Positions 11,501 to 18,929 of a stretch of DNA of 24,479 bases are shown piece after piece. Both the position numbers and the translations under genes were made by a program. Source of the DNA: a virus; IMG/VR virus record IMGVR_UViG_3300042465_000552, positions 1 through 24,479 of that record. One strand, written 5' to 3'. Each line of letters begins with the position of its first letter. Within the stretch, counting starts at the first letter, position 1. The notes under the pieces are model-generated. The model was not told the origin of the DNA, ran no database searches, and saw only the letters and a list, made by a program, of their open reading frames with translations.

Positions 11501-12485
11501 ACATTCAGGAGTCACTTACCATCGATTAGCATTGCCATTATCAGTAATGAAAAAGGAGTATTGTATTATCACAGATACAATGACCGAAGAGATGCTGATT
11601 GAGAAGGCGATAAACGTGGTCGTAGTCAATCGTTTTTGCGAATTAATACCATTGCCCGATTTATTAAAATGGAAGGCTAAGATTGGCTTTAAATTGGTTG
11701 TCGATATTGATGACTACTGGGAGTTATTTTCTCAGCATTTATCTGCGCCAACATATCGGTCTTTAGGAGTCACTCAAGTAATTAAGAATTATATTAAAGT
11801 GGCGGATGTTGTAACGACAACTCACAACCGATTACGGCTTGAGATTATTAAGATAAATCCTAACTGCTTTATTCTGCCGAATGCTTTGCCATTTGACCGT
11901 GACCAATTTACTGCGGTAAGAAATGTAAACGAATTTGTTAACATTGCTCACACGGGTAGCATTACTCACTTTCCTGACATGAAGCAGTTAAAGAATCCGA
12001 TTAGAGAATTAGCCAAGTCTAAATCATTTAAGGAGTCAACACGGATGCTTCTTTGCGGTTGGAATAAAGCAAATGAGTTTCATTGGAAGCAGATGGGCGA
12101 TTGGTTTACGGCTGGAGAAAGATTAAACCACAAGATACTTGAATCGATGCCCGTAGATTTATATATGAATTTCTACCTGGAGGCTGACATATTACTTGCT
12201 CCATTGCTTGACAATAAATTTAACCGATTAAAATCAAATCTAAAGGCATTAGAGGCTGGCGCTAAACGGATTCCCTTGATGGCAATTAAACGAGCGCCTT
12301 ACGATGACATTCCAACGGTATGTTGGGTTGATAATTGGGAGAGAGATATTAAAAGAATGGTATTCTCAAAGCAAATGAGAACGGATTTTGGCGAGTCAAA
12401 TGCTGAATATGTCCGAGAGCATTATGACCTATTTAAAATTAATGAAGTGCGTTTAGCTATTTATACTAAGTTATTAGAATCATAA
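11466..12485 (+). CDS. Glycosyltransferase, GT4-like (GT-B fold)
   Basis: A 339-residue protein with the look of a GT-B glycosyltransferase. The N-terminal domain starts KLRICAVGSRHSGVTYHRLA, with VVDIDDYWEL (about 80-90) and VVTTTHNRLRLEI marking a Rossmann-like half. The C-terminal domain has AHTGSITHFPDMKQL, LLCGWNKANEF, and DILLAPLLDNKFNRLKSNLK followed by ALEAGAKRIP, the usual E-x7-E-like donor-binding region (here an Asn/Lys/Glu version). I chose ATG 11466 because the 10 residues before it derive from a TTG start inside the upstream gene. It transfers a sugar from a nucleotide sugar to an unknown acceptor. The next two genes suggest a small glycan or modification pathway. Confidence 0.75.
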   Translation: MSKLRICAVGSRHSGVTYHRLALPLSVMKKEYCIITDTMTEEMLIEKAINVVVVNRFCELIPLPDLLKWKAKIGFKLVVDIDDYWELFSQHLSAPTYRSLGVTQVIKNYIKVADVVTTTHNRLRLEIIKINPNCFILPNALPFDRDQFTAVRNVNEFVNIAHTGSITHFPDMKQLKNPIRELAKSKSFKESTRMLLCGWNKANEFHWKQMGDWFTAGERLNHKILESMPVDLYMNFYLEADILLAPLLDNKFNRLKSNLKALEAGAKRIPLMAIKRAPYDDIPTVCWVDNWERDIKRMVFSKQMRTDFGESNAEYVREHYDLFKINEVRLAIYTKLLES

Positions 12486-12498
12486 TTAAATTTTAGAT

Positions 12499-13146
12499 AT
12501 GAATAATTTTTATCATAGTGGCGCTACTGGAGATGTCATTTTTTCTTTGCCTACAATTCAAGCATTAGGCGGAGGCACATTGCATTTAGTTCTACCTGAT
12601 AATTTATATGATACAATTTTGCCATTACTTGAGGCGCAAGATTATATTTTTGAAGTAAGGAAAGGGAGAGAATTTATTCCGCCAATTTATGATTTAGATT
12701 TATTCCGTAAAAATAGAGATTTGCATTTAACTCATTTGGTCGATTTGCATTTACAAACGTTCCAAATTAAAGGGGATATTTGGAAACAAGGATGGTTAAA
12801 AGTTGAGCCGATAAAATCCAATAATAGTTTTATTAATATTACTTCAAGATATGTCAATCCAAATACGGATTGGGTCAAAGAAATTAACTTTTTAAAAGAC
12901 AATTCAGATAACGTTTATTTTATTGGCTATGAATCTGAATATGAGCCGTATAAACATTTGATTGAGAGGTATGAAATTAAGGATTATTTAGAACTTGCGC
13001 AATTACAATTAGGTGCTAAATATGTTAGTGGGAATCAATCAAGTTTTATGGCAGTTGCTCAAGGGATTGGTCGAGATTATAGATTAAGTCAAGCAATTGG
13101 ACATACTAATAACAATCAATTTTTACCAAAAGAAACAATAATATGA
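12499..13146 (+). CDS. GT9-like (heptosyltransferase-type) glycosyltransferase, short
   Basis: A 215-residue protein that starts NNFYHSGATGDVIFSLPTIQ, the hallmark N-terminus of GT9/ADP-heptose transferase-like enzymes (…GxxGDxxxxLP). The later part has NVYFIGYESEYEPYKHLIER and LAQLQLGAKYVSGNQSSFMA, the donor-binding-like G-x-D/N-S region. It is shorter than cellular GT9 enzymes (over 300 residues), so it is a compact phage version. It could add a sugar to the product of the GT4-like enzyme, or to a phage protein or DNA base. It is separated from the GT4-like gene by 13 bases, and its stop overlaps the next ATG. Confidence 0.7.
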   Translation: MNNFYHSGATGDVIFSLPTIQALGGGTLHLVLPDNLYDTILPLLEAQDYIFEVRKGREFIPPIYDLDLFRKNRDLHLTHLVDLHLQTFQIKGDIWKQGWLKVEPIKSNNSFINITSRYVNPNTDWVKEINFLKDNSDNVYFIGYESEYEPYKHLIERYEIKDYLELAQLQLGAKYVSGNQSSFMAVAQGIGRDYRLSQAIGHTNNNQFLPKETII

Positions 13147-13679
13147 GCCGTGTAACCGACAAAGAATTTTTTGATATTGAAATCAAGGCTGGAATAACTC
13201 CCGAAAATCCTGATTATTATAACTTGATGGATGCAACGGCAAACATAATTTCTGAGTATGCAAGAACGGTAATAGAGATTGGCGCTGGCATGGGTACACT
13301 TGGCGAATGCTTAGAAAAAAGAAGGATAAATTATTATGGGATTGAGCCTAATAAATACCATCAAGAATATGCTTATAAAAGAGGAGTTATATTACACGAA
13401 ATTACCGACTATCCCGACCATTGTCAAATGGTTGTTAGCATTGAAGTAATGGAGCATTTAACGGATGAGCAAATAAAAGATTATATGAACAATATTAATT
13501 GTCAATATTTCTTATTTTCTTCAACTCCTTATTTTACAACTCCTGAGCAAGATGAGGCTTGGGGTCATATCAATATTAAGTCCGAAGAAAAATGGATTGA
13601 GTTCTTTGCTCAATTCGGATTTAGCTTAGAAAAGAAATTAACACTACCGACCGAGTGGTCATTACTATTTAAAAAATGA
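13143..13679 (+). CDS. SAM-dependent methyltransferase (class I)
   Basis: A 178-residue class I methyltransferase. Motif I is VIEIGAGMGTLGECLEKRRI (about 41-60), followed by the acidic residue in YYGIEPNK (motif II) and VVSIEVMEHLTDEQI (about 98-112, motif post-I/III, of the UbiE/COQ5-like kind). It has no DNA-methylase signature (no PPY/PPC), so substrates such as sugar hydroxyls, lipids or small molecules are more likely. Adjacent glycosyltransferases suggest it methylates a glycan. It overlaps both neighbours by 4 bases (ATGA). Confidence 0.8.
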   Translation: MSRVTDKEFFDIEIKAGITPENPDYYNLMDATANIISEYARTVIEIGAGMGTLGECLEKRRINYYGIEPNKYHQEYAYKRGVILHEITDYPDHCQMVVSIEVMEHLTDEQIKDYMNNINCQYFLFSSTPYFTTPEQDEAWGHINIKSEEKWIEFFAQFGFSLEKKLTLPTEWSLLFKK

Positions 13680-14845
13680 ATATTACAACAACCAAACTGA
13701 CCGACATAAAGTCGAATCCAAACAATCCAAGAATTATCAAGGATGACAAATTTAAAAAGTTAGTAGCATCGATTAAGGAATTTCCTCAAATGCTATCTTT
13801 ACGACCTATTGTCGTTAATGATGATATGATTGTACTTGGAGGTAATATGAGATTAAAGGCTTGCAAGGAAGCTGGACTAAAAGAAGTGCCAGTTATAAAA
13901 GCAAGTGACTTAAACGAAGAACAACAAAAAGCATTTATAATTAAGGACAATGTTGGATACGGAGAATGGGATTGGGATATGCTTGCCAACGAATGGGATG
14001 CCGAAGAATTAGTTGAGTGGGGATTAGATATACCTAATTTTGATATTAAAGATTTAGGAACGGCTGAGGAAGATGATTTTGATGTGCCTGATGGAGGAAT
14101 AGAAACAAATATTGTAATTGGAGATTTATTTGAAATAGGAGAGCATCGTTTGCTTTGTGGAGATTCAACGGATAGTGATGCAGTTGCTAAATTAATGAAT
14201 GGTCAAAAGGCTGACATGGTATTTACCGACCCTCCTTATGGAGTTAGTTATCAATCAAATATGAGAACTAAATCTGATAAATTTGAAGTACTTAAAAATG
14301 ATGATGTTTTTATAACTGAATGGATTAATAATTTACCATTATTTTCAAATGGTTTTGTTTTTGTTTGGACATCTTGGAAAGTATTAAAAGATTGGATTGA
14401 AATATGTTCACAAATTGGAGAATTATCAAATTTAATTGTTTGGGATAAAGGTGGTGGTGGTATTGGAGATTTAAAAAAAACATTTTCAACTGATTTTGAA
14501 ATTGCATTAGTATATCATAGGGGAGCTGAAATTAAAGGAAAAAGATTAGGTAGTGTTTGGAGTGTTGGAAAAGATGGGGCAAATAAATATTTACATCCAA
14601 CACAAAAACCAGTTGGATTAGCTGCAATGGCAATTGAAAATATTTTAACCATTAATAAAATTTGTTTAGACTTTTTTCTTGGCTCAGGCTCAACAATGGT
14701 AGCATCACATCAGCTTAATCGTAAATGCTATGGAATGGAACTTGACCCTAAATATTGCCAGGTAATTGTTAACCGAATGATAAAGTTAGACTCAACATTA
14801 ACAATTAAAAGAAACGGAGAGATATGGCAAACGAACAAAATTTAG
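13676..14845 (+). CDS. ParB-like domain fused to beta-class DNA methyltransferase
   Basis: A 389-residue fusion. Residues 1-130 form a ParB/Spo0J-like N-terminal domain (LTDIKSNPNNPRIIKDDKFK, VLGGNMRLKACKEAGLKEVP with the GGxxR box at 55-59). After a short acidic linker, residues about 145-389 form a DNA methyltransferase: DPPYG at 185-189 (motif IV) and DFFLGSGSTMVA at about 332-343 (motif I), followed by CYGMELDPKYCQVIVNRM. Motif IV before motif I is the permuted beta-class order, and DPPY implies an N6-adenine or N4-cytosine methylase. Phage ParB-methylase fusions commonly sit just before terminase, as here. The middle (between the motifs) contains the target-recognition region and is CpG-free. 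Confidence 0.9.
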   Translation: MNITTTKLTDIKSNPNNPRIIKDDKFKKLVASIKEFPQMLSLRPIVVNDDMIVLGGNMRLKACKEAGLKEVPVIKASDLNEEQQKAFIIKDNVGYGEWDWDMLANEWDAEELVEWGLDIPNFDIKDLGTAEEDDFDVPDGGIETNIVIGDLFEIGEHRLLCGDSTDSDAVAKLMNGQKADMVFTDPPYGVSYQSNMRTKSDKFEVLKNDDVFITEWINNLPLFSNGFVFVWTSWKVLKDWIEICSQIGELSNLIVWDKGGGGIGDLKKTFSTDFEIALVYHRGAEIKGKRLGSVWSVGKDGANKYLHPTQKPVGLAAMAIENILTINKICLDFFLGSGSTMVASHQLNRKCYGMELDPKYCQVIVNRMIKLDSTLTIKRNGEIWQTNKI

Positions 14846-15234
14846 TAAGTTTTAAGAAAGGTCAATCAGGCAATCCAAATGGGCGACCAAAGAAATATGT
14901 TACGTTGTTAAAAGAATCAGGTTATAATATGACCGAGATTGGAATAACAATTCGTAAAATGCTTGCTATGAATATTGACCAACTTAAAGAGATATTCGAT
15001 AATCCCGAAAGTTCAATATTAGAAAAGACAATTGCTGGAGCAATGAATAAATCTTTAAAGAATGGCTCTTTGTATTCAATAGAAACTTTATTAAGTCGAG
15101 TATTTGGAAAGCCAAAAGAATCGGCTGACATAAAACAAGATACTGAAATAACCATAAAATTTGCCAATGGAGATTATCCTACCGACTCCACACGAGGCGC
15201 AGAAAAAAGTATTACAGAGCAAGGCGAGGTTTAG
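14824..15234 (+). CDS. terS: Terminase small subunit-like protein (DUF5681-like)
   Basis: A 136-residue protein. The N-terminus carries FKKGQSGNPNGRPKK (10-24), the DUF5681 signature, a basic DNA-binding-like entry segment found on small terminase-like proteins. The middle is helical (IGITIRKMLAMNIDQLKEIF, LEKTIAGAMNKSLKNGSLYS), and the end is polar (KQDTEITIKFANGDYPTDST). Small terminases bind pac/cos DNA and hand it to the large subunit. The call rests on the signature and the place directly ahead of the large subunit, which it overlaps by 68 bases. It also overlaps the end of the methyltransferase gene. Confidence 0.8.
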   Translation: MANEQNLVSFKKGQSGNPNGRPKKYVTLLKESGYNMTEIGITIRKMLAMNIDQLKEIFDNPESSILEKTIAGAMNKSLKNGSLYSIETLLSRVFGKPKESADIKQDTEITIKFANGDYPTDSTRGAEKSITEQGEV

Positions 15235-16333
15235 AGTGCTTATGTGCGGGCGAAGATTTGGCAAGTCATTGATTAGCCAGGTCATCACTTGCGTGGAGGC
15301 ATTACAAGGTAAGTCAGTTGCTTATATTACTCCGACCTACAAATTAGCCAAAGTCTTTTTTGATGATATTGCTTTAATACTTCCTCCTGAAGTAGCAACT
15401 TCTAACATATCAGATTTAACTTTTAAATTGGCTACGGGTGGAGTCATTCGATTTTATACGGGCGAAAGATTAGACAATCTTCGAGGTATGCGATTCCATT
15501 ATGTTATTATCGATGAGGCTTCATATATTCCCGATTTAGAGAACGGTTGGAATAATGCTATAAGACCTACCTTAACCGATTATAAAGGCAAGGCGCTATT
15601 TCTATCGACTCCGAGAGGCAAGAATTATTTCTATTCTTTATATTTAAAAGGATTAGAAGCAAACGGAGAATGGGAATCGTTTAAATATTCGACTTACGAT
15701 AATCCTTATATTGCAAATTCTGAAGTCGATTCAATTAAGCAATCAGCAATTCCCGTAGTATTCGAACAAGAGTACATGGCTAACCCAGCTGAGAACGCTG
15801 CGAATCCATTTGGAAGTGAGGCAATTCGTAAGTGTACATCGGACATTTCTACCAATATTGTTAAATGTTACGGAGTCGATTTGGCAAAGTACTCAGATTG
15901 GACTGTAATTATCGGTTTAGATAATAGTGGCAATGTAGCTTATTATGACCGATTTCAGAAAGATTGGGCAAGCACTCAGAACATAATCCGCAATTTACCA
16001 AAAGCACCGATGTTAATTGATAGCACTGGAGTAGGCGACCCGATAGTAGAGCAATTACAACGGGAAGGCATGGACATAGAAGGATTTAAATTTACAAGCC
16101 AAAGCAAGCAAGAATTAATGTTAGGTCTTCAAGTTGCAATCCATCAGGAACGAGTACACTATCCTGAAGGTATGATTAAAAATGAGTTAGAGGTTTTTGA
16201 GTACCAATATACATCTCACGGAGTTAAGTATTCAGCACCTACGGGATTTACGGATGACTGCGTATGCGCATTAGCATTAGCGTGGCGCAAGTTTGATTTT
16301 AAGTCAGGAACGGGCAGATACAACTTTGTTTAA
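15167..16333 (+). CDS. terL: Terminase large subunit
   Basis: A 388-residue packaging motor/nuclease. Walker A is GRRFGKS (28-34), Walker B VIIDEA (113-118), and the coupling motif STPRG (147-151). The C-terminal nuclease has its RuvC-like acidic residues in CYGVDLAKYSDWTV (Asp238), LIDSTGVGD (Asp285) and FTDDCVCALALAW (Asp363/Asp364). Both halves are intact, so the protein should be functional. It is somewhat shorter than many TerL proteins (about 450-500) but is complete. The start is ATG 15167; the two residues before it come from a TTG at 15161. Its start lies inside the small subunit gene, which gives coupled translation. Confidence 0.95.
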   Translation: MEIILPTPHEAQKKVLQSKARFRVLMCGRRFGKSLISQVITCVEALQGKSVAYITPTYKLAKVFFDDIALILPPEVATSNISDLTFKLATGGVIRFYTGERLDNLRGMRFHYVIIDEASYIPDLENGWNNAIRPTLTDYKGKALFLSTPRGKNYFYSLYLKGLEANGEWESFKYSTYDNPYIANSEVDSIKQSAIPVVFEQEYMANPAENAANPFGSEAIRKCTSDISTNIVKCYGVDLAKYSDWTVIIGLDNSGNVAYYDRFQKDWASTQNIIRNLPKAPMLIDSTGVGDPIVEQLQREGMDIEGFKFTSQSKQELMLGLQVAIHQERVHYPEGMIKNELEVFEYQYTSHGVKYSAPTGFTDDCVCALALAWRKFDFKSGTGRYNFV

Positions 16334-16349
16334 TTAGCTATTTATAAAT

Positions 16350-17111
16350 ATGAACTGGAAAGATGTCACGGTATGGCAATGGCAACAAATTCAAGTTTTA
16401 TCCGATAAAAAGGATTCAATCAAAGATTATGATTTGATTCTTGAAACGGTTGCAATTTTACAACATAAAACAAAGCAAGAGATTCTTGCATTAGATAAAA
16501 ATAAAATAAACCAAATAGTAAAGGATATTGAGTTTTTAAATAATTCAAATCCTGAAATTAAAGCGGTTAATTTTATAAGGGTAGGAAAGAAAAAGTATAA
16601 ATGTAATTACGATGCTAAGTTTAGTCCGGCTGGTAGATATATTGAAACTAAATATTTCTTAAACGATATTAAAGCAAACTTACATAAGATAGGCGCATCA
16701 ATGATTTTACCTATGCGACCTACTTGGCGAGGATGGAAAGAAGATAAATACGAATCTAAATATCATATTGATTATGCGGAGGATTTATTATCAGCGCCAT
16801 TTGAACAAGTCTTTGGAAGTGTAATGAATTGGATTACTAATATTAAAAATCTTGATTCGGGATTTAAAGGATTATTTAATTCAGAAGGAAAAGGAGAAGT
16901 TGAAGATTCAAGGCAAGTTAAAAATAGTTTTATGAATCAGTTTGGTTGGATATATCAGGCTTCATTAATTAGTGAACACGAAAAGATTAAACTTGAAGAT
17001 GTATTTGAATTACCAACAATTCAGTTTTTAAATGATTTAAGTTATATATCGGCAAAAATTAATTACGATAACGAACAAAGAAAAAAGATAAGTGGCAACA
17101 AATATAACTAA
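16350..17111 (+). CDS. Tail assembly chaperone-like protein
   Basis: A 253-residue protein starting MNWKDVTVWQWQQIQVLSDK, a WKD(I/V)TV-x-Q(W/F)Q-x-I pattern I associate with tail-assembly-chaperone-like phage proteins. Helical stretches follow (YDLILETVAILQHKTKQEIL), then a middle domain with FIRVGKKKYKCNYDAKFSPA and RPTWRGWKEDKYESKYHI, and a helical C-terminus. It directly follows TerL (17 bases), where many phages have portal. No portal signature is visible. Chaperone assignment is from the N-terminal pattern and the tail genes that follow; the C-terminal 150 residues are unexplained. It overlaps the next gene, which begins with GTG. Confidence 0.55.
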   Translation: MNWKDVTVWQWQQIQVLSDKKDSIKDYDLILETVAILQHKTKQEILALDKNKINQIVKDIEFLNNSNPEIKAVNFIRVGKKKYKCNYDAKFSPAGRYIETKYFLNDIKANLHKIGASMILPMRPTWRGWKEDKYESKYHIDYAEDLLSAPFEQVFGSVMNWITNIKNLDSGFKGLFNSEGKGEVEDSRQVKNSFMNQFGWIYQASLISEHEKIKLEDVFELPTIQFLNDLSYISAKINYDNEQRKKISGNKYN

Positions 17112-17778
17112 GGAACAATTAGCTAATTTAGATGTACTTGAAATAACGGGCAAAGATGCAAGTTATTACGGTACTCCTAAAGCCTTAGACTCAGTTGGTA
17201 AATTATTAGATAAATCAGTAGAGATATTTCTTAGAAGGGCAATCGCTAAAATTAATCAAAAGAAAAGGATTAATACTGGCGATATGCAAGATATTAGAGT
17301 AATTCGAAGAGAGTTTTCTAATAGTCGTTATAGATATGATATTGGATATGATGATAATAATCCAGCAAGCGAATACTGGGCATTCCAAGACAAAGGAGTT
17401 AAGGGAGTTACAAGTGGGCAACCATCAAGTAGTCCTTATGCTTTTAAAAATATAAAGGTTGGTAGAGAATTTTTAACTAATTTAATTAAGTGGTATGCAA
17501 GCCATAGAAATTATATTAAGAACGAAGACCAAAAAAAGAATTTAAGAGGTCTTCAAAAAAAAAGAGCAAAACTTGGCAACATTGCAGAAAATAAAATTAA
17601 GGGTATTTCTTTTGCTACTGGAGTAAAAATTAAAAAAGAAGGATTACCAACAATTGGATTTGCAAAGGCTGGATATGATGCTGCATTTAATGAGCAGTTC
17701 TATAAAAATTTAGCTAAAGCATTAGGAAAAGATATTAAAATAAATATTGTAGAAACGATAAAGGTTAAACAAAAGTAA
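17092..17778 (+). CDS. Head-tail joining / tail completion-like protein
   Basis: A 228-residue basic protein starting with GTG at 17092, 20 bases inside the previous gene. Early part (ATNITKEQLANLDVLEI, KLLDKSVEIFLRRAIAKINQ) is helical. The middle has an exposed, Arg/Lys-rich segment (DIRVIRREFSNSRYRYDIGY, WAFQDKGVKGVTSGQPSSSP, YAFKNI) similar in layout to HK97 gp10-type joining proteins, in which a basic helix and a WxFxxxGxxG stretch are typical. It ends with a basic region. The gp10-like assignment is from layout, so it is tentative, but the position among tail genes supports it. Confidence 0.55.
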   Translation: MATNITKEQLANLDVLEITGKDASYYGTPKALDSVGKLLDKSVEIFLRRAIAKINQKKRINTGDMQDIRVIRREFSNSRYRYDIGYDDNNPASEYWAFQDKGVKGVTSGQPSSSPYAFKNIKVGREFLTNLIKWYASHRNYIKNEDQKKNLRGLQKKRAKLGNIAENKIKGISFATGVKIKKEGLPTIGFAKAGYDAAFNEQFYKNLAKALGKDIKINIVETIKVKQK

Positions 17779-17780
17779 TA

Positions 17781-18929
17781 ATGGCAAACAATTTATACGT
17801 ACCAGATTCATATACATCGGCGCACGATAGTTTATGGTTTAGAGCAAATTTTGATAACAAAGCACAAGCAAGTTATAAATATGTTTTTGATGTTTTTGTA
17901 AATAGTTTAAAAGTTGCCACATTAAGAAACTATCCTGATGCTGGAGGTTATGGAGTTGTTGATGTCGCTCCTATCGTAAGAAATTATTTAACGAGTGGAT
18001 TTACTCCATCAGGAAGTTCATTGTTACATTTTGCTGGCTCATTTTTATTTATAGATTATACGGTAAAAGTTGGAGAAGAATGGTTAGGTCAAGAACCGAT
18101 TTTAAATATTGCAACAAGTAATGAAAAAGGATGGAACTATTCACTAAATCCTTTTCGAACTTCGATAAGTACTTATGCTAATAAATTTTTAACATCAAGA
18201 GATAGAACGGCCGGAGAGGTTATGAATGGCGAGAAGTTTTATATTACTTATTTTAATGCAAACTTATCAGCAGTAACGGCAACGATTCAAAAGATAAATG
18301 AAGATGGAAGTAATAGTGGAAGTCCATCAACGGGAGGAACTTTATCGAGCCTTTCTTCTTTGCTTTTAGATTTAAGTCCTATGGCAATTAATTCATATTT
18401 AGGAACAACATTTATTGCCTCCACGACATACGGATATAAGGTAACGATTGGCTCAGATACAATGATAATGAAACAAGTTTGTGCACCAAGATTTACTCCC
18501 GTTAAATTAGTATTTCAAAATCAATTCGGAGGTTATGACACTTATGCTTTTCGCTTACTTAATCGCCAACAAAAGAATTTTAAAAGAACGACTTATCAAA
18601 CTGCTGATTATCAAAGGAGCGGAACTTCAATGGCTTTTAAAAATAGTTCCGGAGTTCATTATGGGGGAGCGCAAGCATTAGCCACTCAAATCGATTATAG
18701 TTACCTTGTAACGAGTGATTATGTATCGGCAGTAGATTATGCTCTTGGCGCTGAATTGCTTGCTTCTAACGAGGTTTATTTACATATTACGGATGGGGCA
18801 AACGAAGACTATTATCCAATTATTATGAAGGATACTAATTACCAAGAAAAGATTAGTACTTCAGATAAATTATTTAACTATCAACTTCAATTTGATTTAG
18901 GGCAAAAACAATTTAGCCAATACCGATAA
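17781..18929 (+). CDS. Tail structural protein
   Basis: A 382-residue beta-rich protein. It starts MANNLYVPDSYTSAHDSLWF, with FDVFVNSLKVATLRNYPDAG and VDVAPIVRNYLTSGFTPSGS, and later stretches such as RNSSG and GGTLSSLSSLLLDLSPM. The beta-rich, Gly/Ser/Thr/Tyr-rich composition and position between the joining protein and the large tail protein point to a tail tube or distal tail component. I recognise no named family. The stop overlaps the next start (TAATG at 18927-18931). Confidence 0.55.
   Translation: MANNLYVPDSYTSAHDSLWFRANFDNKAQASYKYVFDVFVNSLKVATLRNYPDAGGYGVVDVAPIVRNYLTSGFTPSGSSLLHFAGSFLFIDYTVKVGEEWLGQEPILNIATSNEKGWNYSLNPFRTSISTYANKFLTSRDRTAGEVMNGEKFYITYFNANLSAVTATIQKINEDGSNSGSPSTGGTLSSLSSLLLDLSPMAINSYLGTTFIASTTYGYKVTIGSDTMIMKQVCAPRFTPVKLVFQNQFGGYDTYAFRLLNRQQKNFKRTTYQTADYQRSGTSMAFKNSSGVHYGGAQALATQIDYSYLVTSDYVSAVDYALGAELLASNEVYLHITDGANEDYYPIIMKDTNYQEKISTSDKLFNYQLQFDLGQKQFSQYR

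Noticed and set aside
13786-13989. Minus-strand open frames here and at 332-520, 7403-7603, 14325-14507, 14922-15288, 17215-17421 and 23375-23596
   Set aside because: Each lies opposite a well-supported plus-strand gene, with low-complexity or Ser/Leu/Ile-rich products and no motif; they are shadows of the real genes.
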